A stretch of DNA of 64,000 nt from Obelidium mucronatum (GCA_025765595.1 JAIVFH010000009.1:62001-126000), one strand, 5' to 3'. Positions 47,501 to 60,132 are shown, numbered from the stretch's first letter. Translations and numbers: made by a program. The notes: a model not told the origin generated them from the sequence alone.

Positions 47501-47632
47501 TTAGGAGTGGAAGATGTTGAGTTCGTGATGGACGAAAAGTACTGGAGCTTCAAGAAGATTTTATGGGATTTACGACATGTTTACTTTAAACAATCAGATG
47601 ATATTTGGGCGAATATTGGCAAGGGCCTTTAA
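44509..47632 (+). CDS. Ankyrin-repeat, TRPV-like cation channel (several frame breaks)
   Basis: First exons 44509-44661, 44733-45053, 45106-45313, then about 45367-45590, about 45643-45762, 45822-46411 and later ones. The N-terminal half holds ankyrin repeats (GETILHVAILFKQAKIAEWIVQ, GETALHQACKNGLTDLV, GSTPLHFVGTQANSLEIVQLLVE, GNNVLHVMAYYGM, GQTPAQLGIHYGHAALVE). A pre-S1 block HPIFKSIIRVKWDVYVRRYF is followed by six membrane segments. S6 reads VLLNVLIALLVDVFTAI, then LLQMARIT and WRWFNYMS, as in TRPV channels. The C-terminal tail (about 200 aa) is Ser/Gly-rich. Frame breaks: A run 45438-45443 (one extra), 45498-45501 (one short), and near 46752, 46797 and 46947. It may be a pseudogene or carry errors; the ion-channel call rests on architecture. 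Confidence 0.7.
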
Positions 47633-47979
47633 TAAAATACTTCACATCTAAAGCGTATTTTGACATAAAATTTCACACGGCAACGACTTTAAACCAAAAC
47701 GATTCGAAATCAAGTTAATCCAGATTCGCAATCATAAAAACACACTGATGCGCTTCTTCTTAGCAAAGAATACTAACGGTGCGTGCCTGCCAATGGTGGG
47801 ATATTATTTGCTGTTTTAAATTGAGAAAATTGCACTTTCTGTTGACCTGGGTCCAAGACAAGTACTTTATCGCGTCTTCTAGATAGTATACCTGTACTCC
47901 CTAGGGAAGGATTTAGTGGCTACTTTTTTGTTTTTCTGTATTATTTACAAATGAATAATTGTCTCAGAAAACAACTCAA
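47633..47979. other. Intergenic region, about 350 bases
   Basis: Between the TRPV-like and CFAP74-like genes, both plus strand. AT-rich; no frame, tRNA or repeat seen. A short upstream ATG at about 47952 leads quickly to a stop. Confidence 0.4.
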
Positions 47980-50900
47980 ATGAAAAAAGGAGCAGCCGCC
48001 GCCTCCAAAGCCAAAAAAGGCGCCAAAGAAGAAGCAGCTATCGAAACATCTCTAGCCCCAACGACCCCGGCGCCAATAGTTGACGAAGTTTTACCCGCCG
48101 AAGTTCCCGCTATGGAGCGAAAGCCTGTGGATCGATCTTTCTTGGACAAATGCGTTGATCCAGCTCAAATAAGTCGCGTTGACCGCACGCTGAAAAAGGT
48201 CTTTTCTTTGCCAGGGCTTTCGTGCTCTCCGCCTACTCCACAAACGAAAGAGTCTTTGTCTCCAGTGGCAGTTCCCCCAGCAGATACTTCAGCCCCATCC
48301 TGGGGATCCCGCAAAGTTTTCAGCCGAACCGGATCTTGACATACCTGAAACACAAGCCCAGAGTGCAAATTTGCAAACCACCCAGAAAACTAAGCGGGTT
48401 GCAACTTCGGCACAAACACTGTCTGTCCAAACAGAAGAGTCACTTCGCGTCGAGAAACCACCTCGAAAAGCAGATGTTGATTTTATGGATTTGCAGAAGC
48501 GACTGAATGAAAATATGGATGACGAGCTGGAGGCGGCGGTATGGAAAATGCATTAATAACTCAACATTGATTAGTATTTAAATTATGCAAAATCAAGATT
48601 CGTCTAAGAGATCGAAGAATCACGAGAAGACGGAATAGAGCTTTAGGTGTCCCTCCAGACCCAAACGACTCCGATGATTCGTTACTGGCCGAGATGAATG
48701 ATACAACAGACGAAAAGCTATTTCCTGGATTCAGCTTTATAAAAAAAGGTCATCGTCAAATCTCCTGGTTGAAGATACACTAACCCTCCTTTACAGATGC
48801 AAAACCAGTATTGAAATCCATCAATCCAGTTAGACTGAACGTACCCCTTTTGAAAGAAAAGGTCGTTCCACGTGAAAATGGGAGCAGCAGAGGTGGCTAT
48901 GAAGATAAAGAGTCGGTTTTCTTGAAGCAACATCCGAAAGAAGTCTTCGCTTCTTTTACGCCAGAGACGAGGAGAGATTTTGAATCCCTAGTTCTTCAAA
49001 AGTTCTACAGGCATGGTGCGATTACAGGATTCAAGGGGAAACAAGACATTCAAAACATGAAACTAAAATCTATCGCCAAGCACGAAATAGAGGATATTCA
49101 ACAAGATGCCGACAAGACTGAAAAGAATTTGCTGGAGTTGAATTCTCATTTAGACGAGTGCAGGGTGATAATTGATTTTTGCGTGCATTATTGTTGAAAA
49201 ACGCATTCTAAAATATGGCCACTGATTTGATAGACCAATGTCACAAAGCACACAGCAAAATGCATAGAAATAATCAAAGAAATCAATCACATGGCCGAGA
49301 CTGAACCTCATCTTCAGATCGAACCTCATTTAGCCAATCCGAAAACTCAACACGCTAAATCAAAAAAAGATGCTCTCAACTTTCCACTTCCGATTGCCCC
49401 ACATCTTCTTCAAAATCGAAAATTTCGAATGCTCAGTAGCGCTTATACTCAAAGCGCTACAATTGCGAAGGACTCGATGCGACTTATACCATATTTGGAA
49501 GCAGAAATTGTACCAGTGGAGCATCATCTAACAATACTTGATCTCCAGCTGTCTCGTCTGGATGGTCTTCGTCAGGATATCCTCGAAAGTGACCTTATTG
49601 ACGCTTTGGAGATGTATGTAGTGGATAAATACAAAAAAGTGGAGGAAAAGAAGAGGAAGGAGAGGATTCGGGCTGCCGAACAGGTAATCGAAGAGGCTAG
49701 TTGTGAAGCGGCAAAAAAAAGGAAGCAATCAATGCAGGCTATGTTCTTAAAAAATCCTCGCTTTGAGGAGTTAGACGAGCATTGCGTTCCTCCTGGTATC
49801 GCTTTCCCTAATATACACAGCCAAAGAGAACCGCTCACGAAACAGGTTTGTAAATGCTGAATTTCATTATTGCTACCCCTTCTTCTGAAGCTCAGCACAG
49901 GAGCACCATCTTGCAGAGCAAGAAACGCGGAAACTCAATTTACAAAAGCTACAAGCGCGGTATGCTTTGAGTTGTTGGTTCGTATCTCTAAGCCTAATGC
50001 AAATTGTGTTTTCAGTGTAACCAAAATTCGCAAGGCAATTGCTGAAAATATTCTCCTGACTCATCACGACGATCAAGATACCTCCGAATTATTTCTCGCA
50101 GACGGAGAAGTTGATTTATCTGAGACCCCCATCGTTCGCGAAACACGTCGAGCCATTGTCGCCAAAAAAGCCGATCTGGAGAAACAGCATATACGTCAAC
50201 TTGAAGAGCAAGTGAAAAGCAAGATGAGAATCGTCCAAAAAGTTATGGACATAGAAGATCTAGAAAGGAAAGATCATGCGGAGCAACAGTCTATAATGGA
50301 GTTGCACAAAGCTTTGGAAAGTTTGGCTCCGCGACCGCAAGCCGCCTTCCCCGTGGAAATAGATCCGAAACAAGTTCAGATATTGAAATCTAGACTCAAG
50401 GAGCGGCCTTCTCCGTCACCTGAATACATGAATAAGGAAGTACCACTGCCAACAAAACAAGTCCCCATCAATTCCTCCACTCCAGAAACAGCCACAAAGC
50501 CAAAACGACCACCTCTACCCCCACCAAATCACAAAGTCGAACCTAGAGTACAAGAAGCACTCCCAACGAAAATCATCAACCCCTTCTTACCCGATCCCCA
50601 CACTGTCATGTTCGTGGACTATGACCCAGAAAAAATATATTCCAAAACTGTCAAAATCACAAACACGTCCTGTCGCGTCAATACATTCAAGTTATTACCC
50701 ATTTCCGTCGAACTCGCAACATTTTTTGAAGTCACAGCACCAACACCAGGACGAATGAGTGCAGGAATGGTTTGTGAAGTTAAATTCACATTCAAGCCTC
50801 CAGCCGGATATAATCAAGACATATCAGACGGAGTTATAGAGTTTGAAGCAGAGTATGGCGGCAAGTTCTTTGTTAAGCTGGGATGTTCATCCAAAAAATG

Positions 50901-53900
50901 TAAACCGCGTATTTCAAGTGTCTGTGGACCGGGATTGATGACTGAAAAACTCGATGCAGAGTTCTCGGGAAACGGAAAGGAGAGAATGTGTGAGGTTTTA
51001 AGCAAAAGCGAAGTTAAAGTAAATTTTGGAGGTTGTGTTCAAGGAGGTACAACGATTCGGACGATTGGAATTCGAAATGATGGCGCCGTCTCTACTGAAG
51101 TGCAGGTTACGAGATGTTTAGATGGTGATGCAGGTGGTCCATTCTTTCTCTCAAATTCAGGAACATCTGTTATGAAAATTGATGGGTATGGGACGCTTGA
51201 TTTGAATTTGGCGTTTCAACCACCTCGTCAATCTGGAAACGTTGATAAAGACGTAGAAACAAGGGGCGTCTATATTCTCAAGTTCAGTACACCTGGTGTC
51301 TTGCCCATTACAATCGCCTGTCACGGAGAAATACTTCATTCCCCACTGAGAATCGATAAGAACAGCTTGGACTTTGGAATCAGTGTTGTAGATTGCACTT
51401 ATCGAGAATCGGTTATTGTCAAGAACCATTCTAATATCGCCATAAAATACTGGGTTGAAATTGAAGGCATGACACTGCGTAGCCAAGTAACCACTGCTGC
51501 AAAAGCAAGTCGGGGAACTGCTTCTTCTGAAAAGAGTGTTGATTGGGGATCAGATATCTGTACTGATGGTGTTGATTCGGATTCTGGTGAAGCTGCGCTT
51601 GAATTGACAAGACTCAGCTTCTTCTCAGAGGATGATATGATAGAGGAAGACGAAACAGCGGATGAGGCTGGAGATACCGTTCCATCGAATCCAGCTGGGA
51701 CGGCAAATCTAACGGCCCCTGCCTTGAAAACAAGAGCTGCCTCAAATAATCTGCTACTTCCAGGAAATGGATATGGTTCCAACTGGTCGGCCGGAGGTGG
51801 GGCCAATCGAGCTGCTTCCTTCATTCTGCATGAGGATCAACAGCAGTTTTCAATACGGCCAATAAAACGTTCAAGTCGTAATCCCGCCGCCATGAGTAAA
51901 CGGACTGACAACTTGGACGTCGAAGTCCAAAATATGGGTAAGAAAAGATAATTTTACGGCAGGATTTCTTTTGGCATTGAACGCTACTTATTTAGGCGAA
52001 TTGGAAATATCTCCAAAGCTGGCAATCATACAACCCTTTGAAACATCAAAAATATGGTTCAAAGTAAAACCGTCACGTTCAGGCCATATTCTATTAAAGA
52101 ACGGAGAAAATCCCTATTCCGTCCAAGTTCAAATCAAATACATGAATCAAGGAGTCGAAACTCCAACTTCGCTCTCATTGACAGGCCGAGTCACAACTTC
52201 AGACATTTCGTTTTCTATTCTTGGCAAAACGGGGAAAGAAGTCTCATTCAATGAATGCACATTGAGCGAAGCAAAAGAAGTCCCCATTAAAATTACAAAC
52301 AACTCTAGGATCCCTCAAAAAGTATGGTTCAATACATCTGATCCATCGATTCGAGTTGTTTTCAAAAAACCTCATGATATACATGGAACCGTCCCTATTG
52401 AACCTCTGGCATCTGAAATAAGGATGGTTCGCTTCGAACCAACAGATCCTGGATCCATAAAAGCAAGGCTAAGTTGCCATTCGATTTGGAACCGAAATTT
52501 CGAACTCAAATGTGCAGGAGTTGGGCTCAAAAACTTGCTGAGGCTTGAAAATTCGGAATTGCGGTTTGGAGCTGTAGGTTTGGGAAGCTCCAAGACTCAG
52601 TCAATCAGAATCTTGTGTCATGGCTCAAAGACTACGAGTTTTGGATCGAGCCTGAATATATCGAAGATATCAAGTGTGGTTAAACAAGTGTGGTCGAAAA
52701 GTAATCCGGCGGTAGTCCACAAACGAGATGACGGCCATTTTGGTAACCATGATGACACAAACCGCCAGAATGAAGAGACTGTAACATTTGAGTTTGGGAA
52801 CCCGAAAATAATCGGAATCTACAAAAGAAACAAACTCCAAGAATTATATGAAGTAACATCAACCGCAACTGACAGAGTCTCAAGAGAAATCTGCTTGGAA
52901 GCCGATGCTGCTGTGCAAAGAACCGACCCAACCCTTCTTCGAGCCTTCCGACCAATATTGATGCCTCCATCAAGCATACCCGAGTTTAACCCGAAGGAAA
53001 TCGATCCAGAGGCTTTATTTTCAGCGGGAAGTTGTGTTGCTGCAAACCCACGGATTCTGGTTCCAGCAGAAGTTGACACGTTCCAGGAAAGTAGCGACAG
53101 TCAGAAGTTGGCATCTATTTCATTCGAAGACCCATCTCCGGTTATTATGTCCCCAAAGAAAGGTATTCTAGGGCCCGGTGATGCATTGGAAGTCGAAGTG
53201 AAGTTGGCAATACCAAGTATCACCCACCTGGCAGTTTATAAAATCATTCAAGATCAGATAAAAGCCGAAGAAGCCGAAGCGAAAGCCGCCGCCGATATTT
53301 TGCTGCCATTGGCAGGAGGAGGGCTTTCAGTCGAGCCTGTCGAGGAGCGCACACGTCGGTCATCTGTAATACCGGCCGAAAAAACTAAAGAGGAGAAGCC
53401 AAAAAAAGAAAAGGAGTCGGACAAGACGAAGGCGGTGTCGTCTGTATCGATAGCTGATATTATCCCAACTGTCGTGGAACCTGTTGTTTATCCTGTCTAT
53501 GATGTTATCAAGTCTGTTTCGCAAGTTCCTGAAACGCTCGTATTTAAGCCACCTATTGTTAAAATTTATGAGAGACTAGACGATACCTGCATATCTATTC
53601 TAGTTCCGTGCAAAACGCATCGTACCACTCCTTCAAAGCGGGGTCATGGAACCGCCCCAGACGATGAAAAGCCAAAGGCTTCAGCAGGAATCAAGAAAAA
53701 ATTTAACGAGCTGATTTATCTGCGAATAATTGCTCCTATCGTAACGCCTGATTTAATACTCGTTGAACCAGAGTCAGGTGTTATTGACTTTGGAACCATA
53801 CCAGTACATAAAGAGGAGGTCCGGGAATTCGTAATTTACAACGAATCCAAATCTGGATTGGAGCTGGGCAATTTCGCCCCATTCCAAAACGGCAGCCCTT

Positions 53901-55534
53901 TCAAACTCTTGACTGACCTCAAGCACAGTTGCATTCAACCCTTCAGCAAATTCACAGTTCAAATTGCATTTGTCCCCAGCCGTGAACTTTCATTTACCGA
54001 ATTTTTCAGCATTTTCTCCACAACATCTCAGATTCAAGTGAGATTGATTGGTCAGGGTGTTGTTCCAACAATTCGCGTTGAGCCCTCGGAGAGCACCGAC
54101 ATATTCATGGGCGACATGGCGATTGGAGATTGCTCAACCAAAAGTTTTAAAGTATTCAACACGAGCTATGACCCTGTGACTTGTCACGTTGAGCTTGCAG
54201 CAGACAAATTCCATGGAACGCAGAACTTCAACAAGACGAATCCGTTTTCAATCACTCCTTGGCACACCAAAATTGAGCCAGACTCTTTCCAAGAATTCAC
54301 GGTAAAAATTTTGTTTTGCTGTTGTGAGTGTGGGTGGTGACCTGTAGCTGAAACCCCCCACTATCTTTAGGTAAAATTCTCACCAGATCGAGAATCAGAT
54401 TTATTCTTTGACACAGTTACAGTGAATCCATGGGGAGCAGTGTCTACAACCTCGTTCCAAGTCCATGGTCGATGTTGGGACACGTCTTCTGTTCTTTTAG
54501 GTTACGATCGTCCATCCACTCTTATCCAAGAGTTTGGATTAGCGCAAACGCCCAGTTTGGAGTATGAATATGCGCTGAAAATGCTGTATGGCGAATTCCC
54601 GAGACCTCAACCAATCACTCTTAAAGATGAAGAAGATGATATCGAAGCGGAAGCAGTTTTACCATCTGCAACTAATTCTACACTTTCTATTGCTGGTGGT
54701 GGTGGTAACGGTCAGGGAGTCACCTCGTTGAAACAACCTGCTGGTTCTGTTATCACAGGATCGACAAGTAAACTTGCTGTTGACAAAAAGAAACCTGCTG
54801 CTGCTGCTGCGGCAGCTCCATCTCCAGCAAAGGACAAAGATTCTGCCAAAGATGCAGGAGCTGCCGCCGCAGGAAAGCAAGAACCTGAAGAAGTAATTGC
54901 TGAAGCAATTCATTTCACGAATCGCGTTCATTCGAGATTTGTAACTTTAACGTGCCCATGGAAACTCAGAGAGGAGGATGGAAAATGGTGCATTGATCCC
55001 AAAAACTTGGTCATTGCGTCCATCAAGCCTGCAAATTTTGTAAAACCGGATACAAAGCGGCCGGCCACTACTGAATATAGTATCGAGGCGTGGAATGGAG
55101 GGGCTTTTGAATATTCAGAGTTGACTCGAGGGTTCTCTGTTGTTTCTCCTGCCCCTAGTGGGAATCCCCATGAGTCCACTGCACACTTTGAGATGGACGG
55201 TGGTGCCAATAGTCGAGGCAGTATTGACTTCGGGGCTTCAAAAGACGTTGTTGTAAAGCTTGTTAATCCAGCACATGATTTTGCAAACGCGCTTTCTAAA
55301 CTGAAACGGTCAGTGATGATGGATAAAAAAACGGGGAGTGAGCGACATCGCGGCGATGATGAAACCCAAGATGCTTGCTTTTTTAACTCCCCCATTCATG
55401 TAGAGACTTACTTTAAAGTGACTCTGAAGGGTGGGTTTAGGTATTCAGAACCAAAGGGGCTTATCCCCCTTGCTGAGAATAGAGTCTGGTATGTGAAAGT
55501 GCAAACAGACGAATCTGCCATTCGACAGAAATAA
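47980..55534 (+). CDS. CFAP74: CFAP74-like axonemal protein with ASH/MSP-type beta domains (about 2,379 aa)
   Basis: Probable flagellar central-apparatus component. Exons 47980-48538, 48598-48748, 48797-49164, 49234-49845, 49901-49959, 50016-51937, 51996-54301, 54371-55534. The N-terminal 600 residues are charged coiled coil (EQETRKLNLQKLQAR, KKRKQSMQAMF, EKQHIRQLEEQVKSKM). Then several Ig-like ASH/MSP domains begin at NPFLPDPHTVMFVDYDPEKI, with YSKTVKITNTSCRVN, MSAGMVCEVKFTFKPPAGY and LGCSSKKCKPRIS, which match my memory of CFAP74. Later repeats (VNFGGCVQGGTTI, IDFGTIPVHKEEV) continue to the end. One extra C in 48293-48296, or alternatively an intron 48199-48292, reconciles the first exon. 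It is longer than animal CFAP74, so CFAP65 or HYDIN-type relatives are alternatives. The stop lies inside a 59-base tandem repeat. Confidence 0.65.
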
Positions 55535-55627
55535 AAAAGAGAGATTTTATGAAGAGAGTGGTCATTATCGAATCTGCCATTCGACAGAAATAAAAAAGAG
55601 AGATTTTATGAAGAGAGTGATCATTAT
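55510..55627. repeat. 59-base tandem duplication across the CFAP74-like stop codon
   Basis: Two copies, 55510-55568 and 55569-55627, identical except one G/A difference near the end. The unit contains the last codons, the TAA stop with its overlapping AATAAA, and downstream sequence. Copy 2 ends at the stop codon of the convergent N-acetyltransferase gene (55627-55629). So the whole 92-base gap between two convergent genes consists of the repeat. Confidence 0.95.
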
Positions 55628-56541
55628 CAGATTTCAATGCCAAACTCTGTCAGCCATACCGTTTTACTTGAGGATAGGGTGGAAACTTCAATTCGTTCTA
55701 CCTTCACACAATTAAATTGATCAGTCGCGCTATCCAGCCGCCATCTTGAAAAGACACCGACGGGAACCGTTTCGTTCTCCAAGAACACTCCATCGACTGG
55801 ATCTTTCCCTGACGCATAAAATGTGATTCTTCCACCAACACCATCGGATAAATACATTCCAATTCCACGCGGTTGACCTCGTACAGGACTTGTGCTTGCC
55901 AAATAGCAGGTTTCTTCGAGGTCACTGGCAGTGCAGTGGTTGCCAAACCGACACATTTGCTCCCACTCATCGTCTTCAAATCGTTCCACTACCCAATTCC
56001 CTTGCAAACAGTTCAAATCGTCTTCAATTGATTGAATACGAAATTTTTCGCCACCAAGACCGCGGCCTTCAAGTCCCTCTTCCTGTTTCAAAGGACAAGT
56101 GGAACCACCACCTCCCCATCCGACATCGACCATCCACCACGACTTGTCCTGTGGCAAAAGAACTAAAATAACAACATGCCCGATAAATGACTTGAATCCA
56201 GTATCGGTACTTCCAAACGCTGGCGAAAGAGTGGCTGTAAATCCAAAAGCTTCAAGAAGGGCGTGGAAGAGAGTGTTCAACTCGAAGCAGAATCCGCCCC
56301 GCTTTGATAAAATCAGTTTCTGAAATAAAGAGTCCAAGGAAAGAACAGGCAAAGGGCCCTTGCGCAACGGTATCCTGTCGTCGGGAGAGTCACTGTTGAC
56401 GGGTATATGCACTGACAGATTCTCGAAGGGAATTGTCGCCAAATGCGCTTGCTGGAGCTGGCAGAGCAAGTCGAGACTCGGGGCTGAGCCAAGGAGGGAC
56501 GGGGGCAGCCCCAAGCGGGAGAGATACATCGCTGTGTCCAT
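55627..56541 (-). CDS. Arylamine N-acetyltransferase (304 aa)
   Basis: Cytosolic enzyme transferring acetyl (or malonyl) from CoA to arylamines. Single exon. It carries the Cys-His-Asp triad: Cys in RGGFCFELNTLF (about residue 86), His in FIGHVVIL (about 122) and Asp in MVDVGWGGGG (about 139). The N terminus (LDLLCQLQQAHLATIPFENLSVH) matches the family's substrate-pocket motif, and length is normal for fungal NATs. In fungi, NATs detoxify plant and microbial arylamines. Its ATG is 48 bases from the ATG of the divergent SSF transporter. No defect seen. Confidence 0.93.
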   Translation of the reverse strand: MDTAMYLSRLGLPPSLLGSAPSLDLLCQLQQAHLATIPFENLSVHIPVNSDSPDDRIPLRKGPLPVLSLDSLFQKLILSKRGGFCFELNTLFHALLEAFGFTATLSPAFGSTDTGFKSFIGHVVILVLLPQDKSWWMVDVGWGGGGSTCPLKQEEGLEGRGLGGEKFRIQSIEDDLNCLQGNWVVERFEDDEWEQMCRFGNHCTASDLEETCYLASTSPVRGQPRGIGMYLSDGVGGRITFYASGKDPVDGVFLENETVPVGVFSRWRLDSATDQFNCVKVERIEVSTLSSSKTVWLTEFGIEI

Positions 56542-56589
56542 GTCCTGTTTTGTCTCTCTTTCTTTTTAACTTCTTTCACAAGCCCTTCA

Positions 56590-58407
56590 ATGGCCTCCAA
56601 CTTCAACAGCGACGCGTTCACTGCCACTTTCCTCGATCCCGAAGCGGCGCGCATCGGCCTCGGTCTGTGTCTGGCAGCGTATGCGGCGTATGGCGCAGTG
56701 GCGCTGGCGCTGTGTTACTTGCGGCCAGAAGAGCGCAACAAAAGCGCGGACTTTCTGATCACCGCAAGAAACAGCCAGCCGCTGCTGTGGTCGTCGTGCA
56801 GCTGGTTTGCAAGCGCGATGGGCGCCTGGACACTGACGGGTCCGGCGTCAATTGCCGTTGGTAACTTGTCCTTGTCTGAGTTGTCTCATATCGCTAATTA
56901 ACAACTGACCTCTTTCCCCTTTCTTCTTTCTTCAAGGCGGGGGAATCGTTGCGCTCGTCAATATGTCGGTATTCACGGGTCTTCCGCTGGTTATGCTGGC
57001 GTTCCTGGGAACCTCAGTCAGAGAGAATGTTCCAAAGGCCACGTCAGTTTCCTCTTACGCAAAATGGCGCTATGGAACTGTTGCTCAAATATTTGTTATG
57101 ATCATCGTTTTGCTTTCTCTTTCTTTGAGCCTCTTGACCGGTAAGGGCATCCAGTGGAAACTCTCGGACCTTGCCCTAAACGCTCTCTTCTCCAGAATAT
57201 CAAGCCATTGGTGGAATATTTTCCACCTTCTTTGGCTGCTCTCCATATGTACCTCTTATTACTGTCGGGATTATTACGTTACTGTACACAACGTTTGGTG
57301 GTTTATACATTTCAATTATCACGGATCTCTATCAAACCATTGTCGTCTGGATTCTTACACTCGGAACTGTAATTTACCTTGCGATTTCTTTCAAGGATCA
57401 GCCGCCCCTAGGGCCGCTGCCCGACTATCTGAGCGTGAACTCTTATGGCTGGGAAACCATAGCAACTATTTCAATTCCTTTTATCTGTGGAACTTTCTAT
57501 GGAGAGGGATTTTGGCAAAGAGTGTGGTTGGTGCAATCTCTCCATATTCCGTTTCTGGCTTTTCTGGCGTTGTTAAATCTCGATTTACAGGTCAGCAAAA
57601 GACAACAAATCTCTTCGATTGGGCGCTATAGCTGGCGGAACTATGGCAACCATCGTTGTTTTTATTTTCGGCTTCGGTGGAATTCTTGCTTATTGGAGCG
57701 GCCGTGCTGATCTGGCCAGCACCAACCCCAGCTATTCCTTCTTTTACGCATTCGCCGACTCCAGCACTGGACAAATCTCTCCAGCACTCACAATCATGAT
57801 TCTCATTGCCGGAAGCATCATGAACGAGTCTGCTGTCGATACATTCCAAAACGCAATCACAGACACACTGTCGACAGTTGCCATTGGACTCTTTGGTTTC
57901 AACATCAAACCAATCCACGTCCGTGCGCTCGTGCTTGTCTCAAATATTCCTCTTATCGCAATAGCCTCATATCTAATATCCTCTCAAGTTTCAATTCTAA
58001 ACACGTTTGGGGTCGTTAACTTGCTCACAACTACGACTTTTGCCCCACTAGCTGCGGGGCTGGTTCCACAGCTCAATAGCTTACTCACAGCGTTTTCAGC
58101 GATCGGTGCTTGTGTTTGCTCATTCTTGGCGACAATGCTGTACGCGACTTTGGAATATGGTTCTGTTTCCAAAGGGTTGACGTGTGTCTGGTGGACTCCA
58201 GTTTACGACTATAAGGCGTTTATTGTTGCGTTTGTGGCGTCGATTGTGTTTATTCCTGTTTGCATTGGTGTGGAGGTTGTCGGTCGGAAACTGCTTGGTT
58301 TGAAAGCCGTTGTTGCGTTTGACCCAGCAAAAGATAAGCCTAAACCCAAGGTGGACGGAGCTTCGTCAGTGGATTCCGCCCTTGCAAATGCGATCCGGAA
58401 GGTCTGA
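56590..58407 (+). CDS. SSF-family sodium/solute symporter (540 aa)
   Basis: Plasma-membrane symporter; substrate not readable (urea, polyamine or similar in fungal relatives). Exons 56590-56860, 56937-57140, 57196-57526, 57591-58407 (introns 76, 55, 64 bases), total 541 codons. SSF features: SADFLITARNSQPLLWSS, WFASAMGAWTLTGPASIAVG in TM2, TEYQAIGGIFSTFFG after splicing, TLLYTTFGGLYISIITDLYQ, and FWQRVWSAKDNKSLRLGAI, a hallmark loop. About 13 hydrophobic segments. The C-terminal tail is short and Lys/Pro-rich. It is shorter than typical Dur3 urea transporters. Intact. Confidence 0.88.
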
Positions 58408-58556
58408 GAGTTCATAAAATTGCAAAACTCGTTGCCTTTGTGTAAACTTTTAGAATAGATGAATGTGTTGATTTTTCTCTCTCCACCTTATTGTGGCTTA
58501 TTTTTGTTTATTTGTATGACTTCTCTATTCATTATTTTGTTTTATCTGAAATAAAG

Positions 58557-59645
58557 ATGTCACATAAGCACCCAGCCCACACCCTCCAGCTGTACACAAC
58601 GAAAGCCGTGATCGTCCTGGACTCTGAAGGCAAACGCCTTCTAGCGAAATACTATTCGCCCGATTACCCATCGCTGAAGGAGCAGAAGGTCTTTGAAAAG
58701 GCTCTGTTTGACAAGACCAAGAAACTCAACAGTTAAAATAACCCCCCTCTTCTTGCAAACCCCGCTGACATGCGCACACTCATACATGTATCTCTCTATC
58801 TGGCTATTTAGGCGAAATTGTGCTGTTGGATAACCAAGTCATCGTCTACAAGAACTCTCATGATGTTTTTATTTACTTTGTCGGGACCATGGACGAAAAC
58901 GAATTGATCCTAATGTCTGCGCTGCAATCCTTCTATGAAGCCCTGTCTATGCTGCTGGGGTATTTGCAACACTACCAGTCTGTCCAACCAAAACGGCGCT
59001 CTAATTTTCTTCCAACCCCAACACTTTGTTAGAGGTCAGGTCGAGAAACGGTCTATTCTTGAAAGCGCTGATTTAGTTTTTCTTGCCTTGGATGAAACAA
59101 TCGATGATGGGTACGCTTTAATTATTTGTGGTTTGCCACTCCATGTTTTTTCTCCCTTTGGTTCCTTGAGGATGTATTGCGAAGGAGTGGAAACAACGCA
59201 TTATGGATATACTTTTGAAGGCGGTTTCATATTTATGGACTTGTAGGGCTGTTTTGTTGGTTGGGACTCATTTATTGGGCAGCAGGGATAATACCCAACG
59301 TTTCCTTATAGCTCCTGTGTATCTATATATCTTTCTGTCTAATCATTCAAAATCTTTCTCACAGTTTTTTTTCTCGTTGTCTGCATATTTTTTTTTGTGT
59401 TTTCAGAATCATTCTGGAATCAGACTCAACCCAAATCGCTGCTCGTGTAACAAAGAAAGACGCCAACGATGGTTCTTCTATTCCATTGACAGAACAGACG
59501 ATCGCTCAAGCGTTGAGACAAGCTCAGGTTATTTGAAAACATTCCCCTTTTTTCTTTTGTTGTTATTTGTCTTCTTTGTGACACATGTATTGAATATTTG
59601 GTTTAACTACTATAGGAGCAATTTACAAAGTCCTTGTTGAAGTAA
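58557..59645 (+). CDS. RET3: Coatomer subunit zeta (183 aa)
   Basis: Small adaptor-like subunit of COPI, acting in Golgi-to-ER vesicle transport. Exons 58557-58731, 58812-58959, 59033-59110, 59407-59527, 59616-59645 (introns 80, 73, 296 and 88 bases), total 184 codons. Longin-type fold features: LYTTKAVIVLDSEGKRLLAKYY, FEKALFDKTKK, IVLLDNQVIVYK, DVFIYFVG, NELILMSALQSFYEALSMLL, VEKRSILESADLVFLALDE, IILESDSTQIAARV. The last exon is only 30 bases. The 296-base third intron is the longest in the window and holds T-rich tracts. Length is typical. Confidence 0.93.
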
Positions 59646-60132
59646 AAAGGGATGATATTCATATTTCAGACTGTTTGTGTGTCTGTGTTGTATTTTTGTT
59701 CTTTGTGTTGTCGCAAGACTTGGGATGATTACTTTATACGCAATATAAGAACAAGAAGTTACCTTACATTGCCTGTTCCGTTGTTTCTTTTGTTGCTACA
59801 TTAAAAGTATCGATTCGATCCTCGACACATGAAAGTCAATTGGATTGACCAAAGTCAAATTTCAAGGGGTTGTTAGTATTCAAAAGTTCAAATTGCTGTC
59901 TTTCAAATCTATCAAATATGGAAGTTGTTGGAAAATACCTGAAGCTATGGCTTTTGGTTGCAACCTTTGATTTTTTTTTTTTTGGAAATGTGGCTGACCA
60001 GTTTTTAAATGATGGCTTACGTCAGGTTTTACAACTTTAGAAATCAAACATTTTTATAAAAAGGCAGCATGTATTCTCATCCGATTCCCAATTACAAGAA
60101 CAGCTTAAGGAAAACCAAAAGACTTCTTTAAA
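59646..60132. other. Intergenic region, about 490 bases
   Basis: Between coatomer zeta and the second GST, both plus strand. AT-rich with a T run near 59970-59983. No frame, RNA gene or repeat that I can support. Confidence 0.4.
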
